From: Sipunculus nudus
Lineage: Eukaryota > Annelida > Sipuncula > Golfingiida > Sipunculidae
Length of the DNA: 64,000 nucleotides
Direction of reading: 5' to 3'
Assembly (NCBI GenBank): GCA_026874595.1
Contig: CM049317.1
Coordinates: forward strand, 42,746,401 to 42,810,400
The notes beneath the pieces were generated by a model. The model saw only the letters and a program-made list of their open reading frames with translations, did not search any database and was not told the origin of the DNA. A program made the position numbers and the translations under genes. Below, piece after piece: positions 53,608-64,000 of this stretch (positions are counted from its first letter, which is position 1; every line of letters begins with the position of its first letter).

Positions 53608-54416
53608 TTTTTTTTTTTTATTACAAACAAACAAATACAATACATACAAAACAAACAGTGAAAGTCTCCAAAACAATTCGATATCCTATCAATATATATG
53701 TATATAAAGATCCACAGTCTCACCAATATATATTGTATTATCCAATTCCATATGGTGTTTTATATATTCCCAAAACAAAATATCTGATAATAATGCAGTA
53801 ATTTAAATATGTATATAATACCTGTATTCTCAAAGTAAATCCTCTAATTATCTGTATACCTATAATTTATGAAATCTCGCCCATAACTAAACTCTCCCCA
53901 TCTACTATGAAACTTAGTTACCAAGTTATTTTTTTGTGCCATCATAAATTCTATTCTGGCATATTTCCAGATTTCCTGGCATGCTTTATCAAAAGATAGA
54001 CCTTCTTGACAATTTCTAGCTCTATTTATATATTGTTTCACCACAAACAAAATTAAATTCCCTACTACAGGTGCCCTTGGAGCACCGTACATGACTGTAG
54101 AGATATTTATATCAATATTAATACCTTTTTGTTTACACCACCTTTCAATATCTGACCATAGTGTTCTAACCTTATAGCAAGACCAAAACAAGTGTGTTAA
54201 TTGTTCTTGCTCTCTTTTACAAAATGTACACAAATCAGAATCTTTAATCTTCCATTTACATAACCAATAATTATTTACTAAACAATTATTAAGCAATTTA
54301 TATTGAAACACTCTAGATTTTGTGTCCAAACATATTTTAAAGGGAAGCTTGTATACTTCCTTTTAATCTACCTCTATGTCTGACATGCAACTTGCTATAT
54401 TTGGAATATATGGCCC
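53608..54416 (-). mobile_element. Tx1/L1-like LINE 3' end, minus strand, with A tail
   Basis: On the minus strand the 161-codon frame 54329-53844 encodes the zf-RVT region with Cys34, Cys37, His46 and Cys51 (DLCTFCKREQ...HLFWSC) and runs to the natural C-terminus GRDFINYRYTDN. The 3' UTR ends TTTGTTTGTTTGTAATAAAA with a run of A (T at 53608-53620 on the plus strand). It is the best-preserved 3' end of this family here. The 5' side is cut by the 180-bp-repeat element at 54417. Confidence 0.87.
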
Positions 54417-55447
54417 TTTTTATGCCCCCGCCACAAAGTGGCCGGGGCATATAGTTTTACCCATGTCCGTCCTTCCGTCCTTCCGTCCTTCCGAAATCAA
54501 ACAGTTGTACGGACTTTTTTTCGCAATGCCTGCAGATATTGGCCTGATTTTTGGTGTGTGGGCAGATAATGACCAGTTACAGATCGAGTTCGCGTTTCGT
54601 CCCGGTTGACCTACTTTTGACCGTTTTACGGCTCCTAAACATAGAAAATTTTTCATGAAAAATAGAAATTTTCATGACAAATACACATGTACGGACTTTT
54701 TTTTCGCAATGCATGCAGGTATTGGCCTGATTTTTGGTGTGTGGGCAGATAATGACCAGTTACAGATCGAGTTCGCGTTTCGTCCCGGTTGACCTATTTT
54801 GACCGTTTTACGGCTCCTTAACTTAGAAAATTTCATGAAAAATAGAAATTTTCATGACAAATACACATGTAAGGACTTTTTTTCGCAATGCTTGCAGATA
54901 TTGGCCTGATTTTTGGTGTGTATGCAGATATTGACCAGTTACAGATCGAGTTCGCGTTTCCTCCCGGTTTACCTACTTTTGACCGTTTTACGGCTCCTTA
55001 ACTTAGAAATTTTCATGAAAAATAGAAATTTTCATGACAAATACACATGTACGGACTTTTTTTCGCAATGCCTGCAGATATTGGCCTGATTTTTGGTGTG
55101 TATGCAGATATTGACCAGTTACAGATCGAGTTCGCGTTTCGTCCCGGTTGACCTACTTTTGATTGCTTTACGGCTCCTAAACATAGAAAATTTCATGGAA
55201 AATATAAATTTTCATGACAAATGTACATGTACAGCCGTTTTTATTCCTCAGCTCATAGGCTGATGGGCTATTGTCGTCACCCAAGCTGTCCGTCTATCCG
55301 TCCATCTGTCTGTCGGGTGTCCGTCCGTCCGTCCGTTCCGCGTCTGTTAACTTTTACCTTGTGAGCGATATATCTCTAAAAGGATTCACCGTTGAAATTT
55401 TATTTCATCAGTGAAGATGTATATCGATAAAATCTCGGTCAAGTTCA
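54417..55447 (+). mobile_element. Tandem-repeat element with hairpin head, about 180-bp units (copy 2)
   Basis: Starts in the T run after GGCCC with TTTTATGCCCCCGCCACAAA GTGGCCGGGGC, a strong hairpin, then (CCGTCCTT)n. Four units of about 180 bp follow, then the GGCTGATGGGCTATTGTCGT segment and a GTCCGTCCGTCCG tract. It ends near 55447 inside LINE sequence. It keeps the site (about 55365-55380) that is filled by the MITE in copy 1. Confidence 0.82.
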
Positions 55448-55560
55448 AGTTTTTTGTAAAAGAGAGCGAGAACAATTAATGCACATATTTTGGTCTTGTT
55501 ATGAGGTTAGAAATCTATGGTCAGATATTGAAAGGTGGTGTAAACAAAAAAGGTTTTAAT

Positions 55561-57704
55561 TAGTGGTGGGAGTCGGCTCCTTTTTCATAATCGATCATCG
55601 GTTTGAACAAACCGATCGATGATCGATTATTAATCGGTTCAGACTAGTGGTGGGAGTCGGCTCCTTTTTCATAATCGATCATCGGTTTAACCAAACCGAT
55701 CGATGATCGATTATTAATCGGTTCAGACAAATATTAAGAAATATGCAATTATCTGTGAAACTGTATTTTCTTTACTCAGCCCGCATTTCTTAGTACTTCT
55801 ACCTTAAGAAAAGAAATTTTTGCCCTTTTTAATAATGTCCTGTTATAAGTAAGATATGCTTTTTAAAGTTTCATTTTAATTATTTATTATAATTAAAAAT
55901 TTAACCACAATCTAGAACCTACTTGCTGGCCCTCATGAATACTCCTACGTATCATTTTAACTTCACCGCCACCAAGGACTTTCATTTTATAACAGTTAAG
56001 ATGACTGCCGACATGCATACTATAGTTTCAAAGGCCCGCCAGAAAAGTTTTAGGCCCATATTTTTTTTGTACAAATTAAAAAAAGGTAATTGAAATATTA
56101 AAATATAATTAATCACGTATGACCTAACTGTATAACGTTAACTGCCCAAAGGCTTGTGAGTAATTATTTCTATGTGTATCTGGTTTGATAAACTAGGTCA
56201 CTTTTGTTTGAGTTTCAGTGCCAGTTATCAGCTTGATCATAATAAAAAAAGTAATACATGTATTTGAATCTGATGGGTCATACTCAGATATATATACCAG
56301 CAGTTGTGTGTAATTAGGACCATACTAATATATGTAATATTACCCATGGACATTAAGGCTTATTTCTACTAATTTTTCCAGTCTTTTGTCACTTTCTTAA
56401 TTTTTGAAGAAAAAAAAAACTCGTGTAAATGACATACCTGCAAAATGCACTAGAAAAAAAATCAAAGACAGGCACGGTGCCTATAATGCTGAACATATTT
56501 TATTTTTCTGTAGTTAATTACTGAGCGAGCAATGTTGATTAATTTCCATTAAATAGGCCGGCATCATTTGCTTTATATTCTCACGGTGGCACAATTATGA
56601 CCACCGTAGGCCGGCGACACGATGTCAGTCAACATTTCCCCGCCAAAATAGTCATAAATAAAGTCACATGGGGCGAATGTTTACTACGAACCTCTTATTG
56701 GCTCTCTGTCCATGACATGTAACCGCTCCGCCAATCACAAGAACGATTGCGTTGACGAGACAGGTGTTCATTCAAATAAACCTGTCACATGGTTAAGATG
56801 CCGAAATCGGTCAGATGACAGCATGGATGTCGGGATAACTTTCATTTAATGCAACAGCGGCGAACTTTCGCTTTATTTGTAATCAAATGAGAGCCATTTC
56901 TAATCACTCAATATTTTTTCAGGCTGTTTCGCCCTAGTAACGAAACTGGATAGCGTTTTCCCGGCGGGTTTTCTAGTCTCGCGATCCTTCCACGTGTTTA
57001 GGCACAATCAGACTAATTTTAAGGCCAAAATTAAACGATCGGCAAAGTAGGGTAATATCCATCATTATGGAAATTAAGTATACTTCTAGGGATAACAGGC
57101 CTAGAGAGGGGCTGTTTTTCTAGCAAGTGAAGGCAGATTTTACAGGCCAAGGTGCGTTTGCGGCAGATCATACAAAATATATCATAATTTGCAGACTAGT
57201 CAAAAGATAAATTCCAGCCGTAACCCAAATACTCGACCAGCCAGGTTGGCCCCAACAAAGAATTTTTTTAAAGGATGACCTAAACAGCGGCACCTGGCAT
57301 CAGTTGCAGAGATTATTTCTTAGAGAATCTTGCAAAATTGGCATAGACCTGGAGAACTTATGGAGCATTTTAACGCCATACCGCCCATATTTTGCAATGT
57401 ACATCTCGTTACAAAACTCTCCGCTAATGCTGCAGCTCCCTGCCAGTTCACATAGGTTTATTATGAACTCCGTTCTCGCATCTATACCGTGTTATACTCA
57501 GTTACATATAGAAGTTATTTGGGAACACAGACTCATTTTATGAAGCGCGGAATGTTGTAAAAAATGAAAGAATAATTATTCTTGAATTAAAAAAAAAAAA
57601 TCATGATTATGATGTAATCGATAGTTGCCTTTGGAAATCGAGCGCTTGAAAGTGGCAGCAAACCGACTGACTTTCGATAAAACTCGATCATCGGCCCACC
57701 ACTA
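55561..57704. mobile_element. 2144-bp hAT-type element with 8-bp target duplication
   Basis: GTTTTAAT flanks both sides (55553-55560 and 57705-57712). The ends are TAGTGGTGGG ... CCCACCACTA. The 84-base 5' terminal segment is repeated directly (second copy from 55645), and each copy holds the nested palindromes CGATCATCGGTTTG ... AACCGATCGATGATCG. An 8-bp duplication with short inverted ends is the hAT pattern. The interior shows no transposase: the longest frame (57304-57543) has no domain. The central part (56570-57000) has CCAAT-like and GC-richer text, so it may carry captured host sequence. Confidence 0.87.
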
Positions 57705-58112
57705 GTTTTAATATTGATATAAATATCTCAACAGTCATGTATATGGTGCTCCAAGGGCACCTGTAGTAGAAATTTAATTTTGTTTGTGGTGAAACAATAT
57801 ATAAACAGAGCTTAAAACTGTCAAGAAGGTCTATCTTTTGATAAAGCATGTCAGGAATTCTGGAAATATGCCAAAATAGAATTTATGATGGCCAAAAAAT
57901 ATCTTAGTAACTAAATTTCATAGTAGATGGGGAGTGTTTATTGTTATGGGAGATATTTCGTAAAGTATAGGTATACAGATAATTAGAGGATTTACTCTGA
58001 TAAGACGGATCGTATATAATTACTGCGTTATTATCAGATATTTTGTTTTGGGAATATTTAACACCATATGGAATATGATAATACAATTAATATTTGTGAG
58101 ACAGTGGTTCTT

Positions 58113-58114
58113 TA

Positions 58115-58174
<60 letters not shown>
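58113..58174. repeat. (AT)n microsatellite
   Basis: An uninterrupted AT/TA run in the LINE 3' UTR. Open frames through it are artefacts. Confidence 0.9.
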
Positions 58175-58175
<1 letters not shown>

Positions 58176-58250
58176 TGAAAGGATATCGAATTGTTTTGGA
58201 AACTCACTGTTGGTTTTGTATGTTTTGTGTTTGTTTGTTTGTAATAAAAA

Positions 58251-58777
58251 ATCATTCCAAATTCGGACAGACCTTTCGGCCCTATAGTGTTTTAAAAATA
58301 AAATTGCTGGGTTGTTCTATTTAATCTGTGGGGGAAATCCGACGACCTAATAATTTTAGCCTCTTTCAGTGACTACTTTATGAATCTTTTTTTTTTGTGA
58401 AACTGTCGAGCCAAATCGTTTAATAATTCACAAGAATGATCCTGGGGTATGAAATAGTCAAGTAAGCTTATATTAAGCTGAGGGCTGCAATCGTCTTCTT
58501 CTGCAAAACTGCTGTTTCAAATTATTTAATATTTCATAAAATTATTCTTAGGTGGTTATTATTGGACCTTTAACAACTGAAGGACTGTGAGAGATCCGCG
58601 GTAAAAGAGCTTATAGATGTTTGTTGTAATAGATTGTGAGCTATGTGGGTATATAAGCAGAGCTGTATTGGTAATAAAAATAAATGTTTTCCACATCCAA
58701 CATATGTGTAAGATAAATCCATGAATAAAATATATCAGTATTCTAATTTTGCTTTCAACAAGCATCTGTTATTGTAT
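58251..58777 (+). repeat. HINE family-2 body fragment
   Basis: TTTTAGCCTCTTTCAGTGAC, GTGAAACTGTCGAGCCAAAT CG, CTGAGGGCTGCAATCGTCTT CTTCTGC and TTAGGTGG match 39580-39850. Both ends are missing. The sequence 58600-58770 is unassigned. Confidence 0.6.
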
Positions 58778-59736
58778 CCGTCAAAACAGAGTTTTGCAGA
58801 TACTAGGTTTTTGCGCGGGTTCCGCCGCCGCCGCTGTGTTCGTTTCCGGAGAACAACTCTGAGACCCTTGGACCGATCTTTCCGAAACCCGGCATATAGC
58901 TATTCCCTCACCTATGTAAATGTGTATAGTGGCGCCACCTGCAATGTTTTCTGTTCAGTACGAATTTGGGTGTCTTTTAAATAACAGCCCTTATCTCAGG
59001 AGTAGTTGAATGTATTGAGTTGAAAGTTTGCATGTCCACAGATATTGGATCTCTCCATCTCTTAATGGAGACTGGTGGCAACTTTACAACACTTTTTGCG
59101 AAGGGTCCATCTTTGCATTTACCATCTGTTCGTCATAGAGGTTGTTCAGTGTAATGGGTTGAAATTGTGCAAGTTCACAGATCATCGACATCTCCATCTC
59201 GTTAAAAGAGACTGGTGACAATTGTAATCGTTTTCGCCTGGCGTCCATCCGTACGTTTGCTTTGGGTGAAAATTTTTCATAGGTATTGGTCTGAAACTTG
59301 GCATGTCCATCCTTCTTGGAAAGTCTTCTCGTAAACCAGACAGGTGGCGCCACCTACCTTCCCATTTTCGTAGAATAAATTAATGCCCTTTTCCCAGGAG
59401 TGATATGCCGAATAGGCCTGAAATTGTACATATCCGTAGACCTTGGACATTGATAAATCAGCGAGTAGTTGATTGTACAATTATATTTAGTTCTAAAAAG
59501 TATAAAGCATTACTCTCTGACTTAAAATCACTACTGATAAGATCCAAAGTCCTGTGTTTATCCACATGTATCCCTTGTAATTTCCACCTACAGTTTCTTG
59601 TAATTTCTTGGAGGTTATTCATATTGTGCCCTGTCTACTCACTCTATTTTCCCTTACCACTCAATCCATCCCTCACTTCACCCGTATCATTCCGTATCGG
59701 CGGATACATGTCGCTTGTCGACTACCCGTATTCTAG
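58778..59736 (+). mobile_element. Non-autonomous Helitron D
   Basis: Starts A|TCCGTCAAAACAGAGTTTTG, with a CCGCCGCCGCC patch as in Helitron B, and ends TCGCTTGTCGACTACCCGTA TTCTAG|T. Palindrome-type sites at 58933, 59079, 59219 and 59348 (gaps 146, 140, 129), two of them decayed. A foreign-looking piece lies at about 59455-59620. It belongs to the same family as A-C. Confidence 0.8.
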
Positions 59737-59869
59737 TTATTCTAAATATTTTTATTTTAAAAAATCTTATTATAATGTCAGCTTGTGATTATGGCAGACT
59801 GCCAGCTATTTCAGATTTGGCAACAGACCACGAGTTGAGTCAGCCACACCTGGCACTTTTGCTATGTTC

Positions 59870-61884
59870 GACTCGGAGAAAGGTTGAGCGCTTGAAAACA
59901 TTCAAAGCAAAGTCCAAGTATTTCTCTACCTCCATCTCTGTATCACTGTAGCTTGCTCCCTGCAGTTGTCATCTGTCGTTGAAGATAGAAGGATTAAGGA
60001 AACTCATCAATGACATAGATGCCAGGATTGTAGTACCAAGCCGAAAGCATCTCAGTGCTGTGCTGATACCACAAAAATCGAAACATACGATGACATACGA
60101 AAAACTCTTAAAAGGGTCTTAGATGAGGTCTCAGATCTCTCCATCACCGGTGACATCTGGTCCATCCGACAAATGCGGTCGTTCATTGGGACTTCTGTTC
60201 ATTATATTCATGAGTGGAACCTGCAAAGTGCCATACATGCATGCAAGCGATTCTCAGGGAGACACGTACACTGCAGGCAATATTATCGCACATTATGAAG
60301 AGGTCATCAGTGAATTTGAGGCTGGCATGAAAATAACACGTCATATCGGACAATGCGGCAAATATGGTAAAAGCGTTTCGCCTTCCCAGCAATATCACAC
60401 CACCCCCTGAAAATGAAGACAGTGGCGCAGATTCTGATAACGGTGCAGACAGTGACCAAATGGATATCACAGAGCCTGGTGAGGATGTGTTCACATATAC
60501 AGCACAGCATGGTGGTTGTTTTGCCAATACCATCAATTTAGTGGTTAGAGATGGCATGAAAGAAGCTGGCTCACTCCGAAATGTCATTCCAAGTGCTTCA
60601 CAAATAGTTTCACATGTCAGAAAGTCCACAATCAGTTCTGATCTCCTGAAGGGTTATCGCAAGCTACAGGCCGCTAATGTTACCAGGTGGAACTCTGAAT
60701 TAAGTATGGTTCACTCTGTTCTCCGGTTACCTGATACACAAGAGTTAAGCTCAGCTCCCATGACAGAGTCCTCCTTCAAGAATTGTGTGACATTCTTGCT
60801 CCGTTTTAATCTGCTACAGACTCTACCCAAGGTGACATGGTGGTGACAGCATGTCAGGTAGTTCCGAGTGTGCGTTGTCTTTGCGCCGAGTTAGAAGAAT
60901 TAAGCACCAAGTTCAGCTGTACATTGTTGTCCACTCTGTGAAAGTCCATAAACAGACGATTTAGTGTATATGAGCAGAGATCCTCTTTCAGGATGGCAGC
61001 TACACTTGATCCTAGGTTCAAACTGGCGTGGTGCAAGGACCAGAATGAAGCAGCAGCTGAGAAGATGAAGCTTCTGGCAGGAGCACAACGCCTGAGTCCA
61101 CCTGAGGAATCACATGTCTATCCTGTGTCGGCGTCATCTCCTCGAGTTAAACGTCGCGAGCTGTTTGGTTTCATGGACAGCAACAACGCAGCCCTAGCAG
61201 GTTCTCCTAAATCCTCTGGAGCGGCAGGAGAGATAGAAAATTACCTAAAGCAAGCATGGGTTCGAGAACCTACAGACCCAATCAAGTTTTGGCACTCCAG
61301 CGCTCCCACATTCCCACTGCTGTCAAAGCTTGCTAGGAAGTTTTTGACTGTTACCGCCACATTAGCCCCAGTGAAAAGATTGTTTAGTGTAGCTGCCAAA
61401 GTTTACTGGCCTCCCGGCTGCTGCCTCACAGATGCTAAGTTTGAGAGACTGATGTTTATAAAGTGCAATAAGCATTTGTGATTGCCAAGATCTTTCCTGA
61501 AGCAATATGACAGTACATCATGGACATCAAAGACTGTTGCTTTTTGTAATTGATTGGTCTAGTTTTTTCTCACATTATTTGATTTATTTTTTATGCACAC
61601 ATACATTTTTCAACTTTGGCAGGATCACCGTTCATTTTATGGTCCGTGAAGCCTATATTGATAATTTGATATGTATACATTGTTCAGTGTGTAAATCTTG
61701 TGTTGTCTGTTCACTTTATTAGTTTGTAATCATGATTTCAATCATGATTACTTTTTGAAGTAATCGTAATCGTAATGGATTACATTTATTATTTTTTCAG
61801 CAATGTAATCATAATCGTAACCAATTACTTTGCCTACGAAATCGTAATCGAAATCGATTGCATTTATAAAGTAATCACCCCATG
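59870..61884 (+). pseudogene. hAT transposase (ZBED-like), decayed, with 3' end of the element
   Basis: Transposase text appears in several frames. 60082-60215 gives TYDDIRKTLKRVLDEVSDLS ITGDIWSI...SFIGTSVHYI, the region with the first catalytic Asp. 60364-60846 gives HGGCFANTINLVVRDGM and AANVTRWNSELSMV, the conserved C/H and RW blocks. 60993-61481 gives AATLDPRFKLAWC and the C-terminal dimerisation domain FWHSSAPTFPLLSKLARKFL, TVTATLAPVKRLFSVA. Frameshifts at about 60215-60365 and 60846-60993 break it. The tail 61725-61884 is the AATCGTAATCG/GATTACTTT-type subterminal region usual in animal hAT elements, ending AAAGTAATCACCCCATG. The left end is not seen. Confidence 0.85.
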
Positions 61885-62149
61885 TATGGAGACAACTGCC
61901 TTGGTCAGCTCAGCTACCCCCCCCCCCCCCTCCCCCCCCAATGATTGACAGGATACATAAATACTTGTGGCTCGATTCCAGGATAGAATTAAAAGAAGGA
62001 CTTTTGCTAGGTAGGATTTTGTACAAAGTTTGTTCGTTAAGTGCTAATCACTACTCACTGTTCAGCAATGTACAAAGTTTTTATTAAAATATCTTCATTA
62101 GCAATTGAGCAAAGAGCCTAACCAAAAGACTTTAACCTGACTTGTCCAT
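61885..62149. other. Unassigned sequence with poly-C run
   Basis: A C-run (61917-61938) is the only structure seen. Confidence 0.35.
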
Positions 62150-62715
62150 GAACAAAGGGGGCCTGTGACCTTGACCTTTGACCTATTTACCCCTAATCAT
62201 AGAGGGAAAGGGGGGGGGGGATTCCTAGCCCCCTTTACAATACATGTACATATATGAAATATAAAAGCTATAGGGTGTGTGGTTTTTTTAGTTATATAGC
62301 CGTGAAAACACGACTCAGGAGCCATTCATATTGGGCTGGTATGCCTTACTTGAGTCGTGTTACAAGCCACATCAAAGAATGCATCGCAGTGGTCTTCCAT
62401 CATGTTGCATATGAAACGAAAATATGGGTAAGGTTTATTAGCTGTACTGGGTATTGTTTATGACAAAAAATACTTTACCTGACTTGTTCATGAACAACGG
62501 GGATCTGTGACCTTGACCTTTGTCCTTATGGTCCCCAAATAATAGGCGGATTCCTAATTCCCTATACAATACATATGTAAAATTGAAAGCAATATGGTGG
62601 TTTGTTAATAAAGAGTTAACAAATTTTAACCTTGGTTGTCCACGGACGCTAACGCCGATGACGCCGGGGGTACGGTATAAACTCCCCTGAACTTCATTCC
62701 GGCGAGCTAAAAAAT
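62150..62715 (-). mobile_element. HINE-like element of another family, minus strand, about 320-bp units
   Basis: On the minus strand it starts at 62715 with TTTTTTAGCTCGCCGGAATG AAGTTCAGGGG, then GGCGTCATCGGCGTTAGCGT CC. Two units contain, on the plus strand, TTGTCCATGAACAAAGGGGG CCTGTGACCTTGACCTTTGA CC (62141-62181) and its diverged partner at 62481-62524. Confidence 0.6.
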
Positions 62716-63382
62716 ACTAATTCATTCAATAATCAACTTTTAACAAAAAGAGCTTAACACCCAAAGGGTCATTTATAAAGTCCAACAGAAATGGCAAGTG
62801 CAGGTAAAAAAAAACCATCATAGGTCGAGCGCCTGCCAGAAGTTGAAATAACACAGACAGAGAGAGAGGAAAACAGGGGAAAATGTGAAAACAGTCATTT
62901 GAATGAGCTAAACCTATAGTATTTTTAGATAGGTCAATATTTGATGAAGTTCTGAGCAAAATGATATTTTTGGGTGTTTCGGTGACCTTGAATTTTGACT
63001 TATCTCAACAAAACGAAAGGCTTCTAGGAATTTGGTTTTTCTATTAACGATATAACTTTCAGAGCGATTACTCGAGAATTCTGGCCTGTGGAGCGAAAAC
63101 AGTTAAATAATGAATATCTCGTTTGACGAGAAAAGGTACGAGAGGAACAAAGTGGGCTATAGTTTATTTAGCTAAGATTTATACTTTTTTAGGTCTGGCC
63201 AAGAAATGATATGATGTAGTGTAAATAGTACAGCGCCTCCTAGCGGTCATTTTCTAAAAATGAAAACTCATTTTCGAGATATTAGTGTAAGACATAAATT
63301 TTACCAGTTTCAATACGATAGGATCCGGACTGTAAACTTGTGGCCTATAGGGTATCCTTAAATCTCATCGGAAAATCGCTCA

Positions 63383-63387
<5 letters not shown>
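62716..63387. other. Unassigned sequence
   Basis: Nothing is recognised except CAGCGCCTCCTAGCGGTCAT at 63231-63250, which resembles a CTCF-type core on its own. Confidence 0.3.

Positions 63388-63451
<64 letters not shown>
63388..63451. repeat. (AT)n microsatellite
   Basis: An uninterrupted dinucleotide run of about 60 bases, followed by C-rich text. Confidence 0.92.
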
Positions 63452-63452
<1 letters not shown>

Positions 63453-64000
63453 AAGTCATCCCCCCCACCCTGGAAGAAAAATTGACGCCACTGCTTGTAG
63501 CTTTTCCCGGCTCCCTGGGGAGCATGCAAACCAAGTAGCCAACTAGCCATATCAGGCGCTAGAAGGTTATTTCGTTCTATACATGACCATTACCCATTCA
63601 CTCCTGGGTCGAGAGATAAACTTATACGACATAACTTAAAGTACTTATAGAGTGTTATTGCCTATTTTTGACAATTTTTCCACTTTCATAGTCGGCCAAA
63701 CCTGGGGGCCCGCGGGGGCCGAGCCCCCCCCCCCCCCCAATAAAATTTTTTGGGGGGCTGAGCCCCCCCCCCTATATAATAAAGGGTATAAAAACATCCT
63801 CTCTATAAAATTGGATATAAAAATCTCCTCCACTGCTCGGGCGCTTGGCGCTTCACCTTAAGGTGAATGAAAAAAATACTGCGAAGTTGATATTCTGTGT
63901 GAAAACGAATGCATTGCCAGACAGATAACAAATCATCTCCCTACAAGGAGGTACGTACTGTTTTACTAAATAAGCATTGACCAATAAAATGCACCAGAAT
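63452..64000. other. Unassigned; G/C-run foldback at 63698-63772
   Basis: GGGGGCCGAGCCCCCCCCCC ... GGGGGGCTGAGCCCCCCCCC forms overlapping G/C hairpins. The proline-rich frames across it come from the C-runs. The remainder is unidentified. Confidence 0.35.

Larger units (their letters stand above)
55448..58250 (+). mobile_element. LINE 3' end, plus strand, split by a hAT element (55448-55560 and 57705-58250)
   Basis: TTTTTGTAAAAGAGAGCGAG AACAATT and ATTTTGGTCTTGTTATGAGG match the zf-RVT region; the sequence resumes after the insert with GTTTTAATATTGATATAAAT ATC. The frame is broken by small indels. The 3' UTR carries an (AT)n expansion at 58119-58174 where the other copies have only a short TACATATATAG, and it ends TTTGTTTGTTTGTAATAAAA. 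Confidence 0.83.

Noticed and set aside
52985-54416. Twin-priming inversion of a single LINE
   Set aside because: The inverted piece would have to lie 5' of the A-tailed piece, but here it lies beyond the tail. Two insertions or a later rearrangement fit better.
57304-57543. Frame of 79 codons in the 2144-bp hAT element as transposase
   Set aside because: It shows none of the hAT motifs (no RW block, no dimerisation domain), and it is far too short.
63340-63546. Open frame with Tyr-Ile repeats
   Set aside because: It is the translation of the (AT)n microsatellite.

Overview
The window looks like a TE-rich, AT-rich invertebrate nuclear genome, most probably a bivalve mollusc. The evidence is spliceosomal introns, one conserved animal gene, and dispersed repeats built around GTCC-type microsatellites and short tandem units, the architecture described for bivalve 'pearl'-type and Helentron-related elements. 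The species cannot be named from the sequence alone. No bacterial genes, CRISPR array, rRNA or convincing tRNA was seen.

One intact host gene is present: RPL23 (ribosomal protein uL14), plus strand, five coding exons (3611-3623, 5528-5611, 15219-15347, 19152-19265, 21434-21516). The exons join in frame to exactly 140 codons plus stop, with GT-AG introns of 1.9, 9.6, 3.8 and 2.2 kb. A 5' TOP-like pyrimidine tract precedes the ATG and an AATAAA follows the stop. The long introns are filled with repeats, nearly all in the same orientation as the gene.

Nearly all the rest is mobile DNA. (1) Non-autonomous Helitrons with 5' A|TC, 3' hairpin and CTAG|T ends: 8295-9190, 9453-10602, a truncated copy ending 17386, and 58778-59736. 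(2) Several Helentron/HINE-like families that start TTTTTAGC..., share a subterminal inverted repeat between the two ends, and end in a palindrome followed by CTTG|TT. They cover much of 0.8-2 kb, 6-7.4 kb, 10.6-15.1 kb, 21.7-28.8 kb, 32.6-47 kb and 50.5-52 kb, often nested in each other. (3) A fragment of an autonomous Helentron coding region, a PIF1 helicase tail fused to an endonuclease (29075-29935). (4) Tx1/L1-like LINE fragments at 1-815 and 53-58.3 kb. (5) A 2144-bp hAT-type element with a perfect 8-bp target duplication (55561-57704) and a decayed hAT transposase (about 59.87-61.88 kb). (6) A 433-bp TA-flanked MITE (25327-25759) whose empty site survives in a paralogous repeat in the same window.

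The most unusual signal is a 12-16 bp palindrome centred on GGTGGCGCCACC. It occurs about 30 times inside otherwise different rolling-circle elements, in several of them at a conserved alternating spacing of about 149 and 129 bp. It contains AGGTGGCGC, a CTCF-like core, on both strands.
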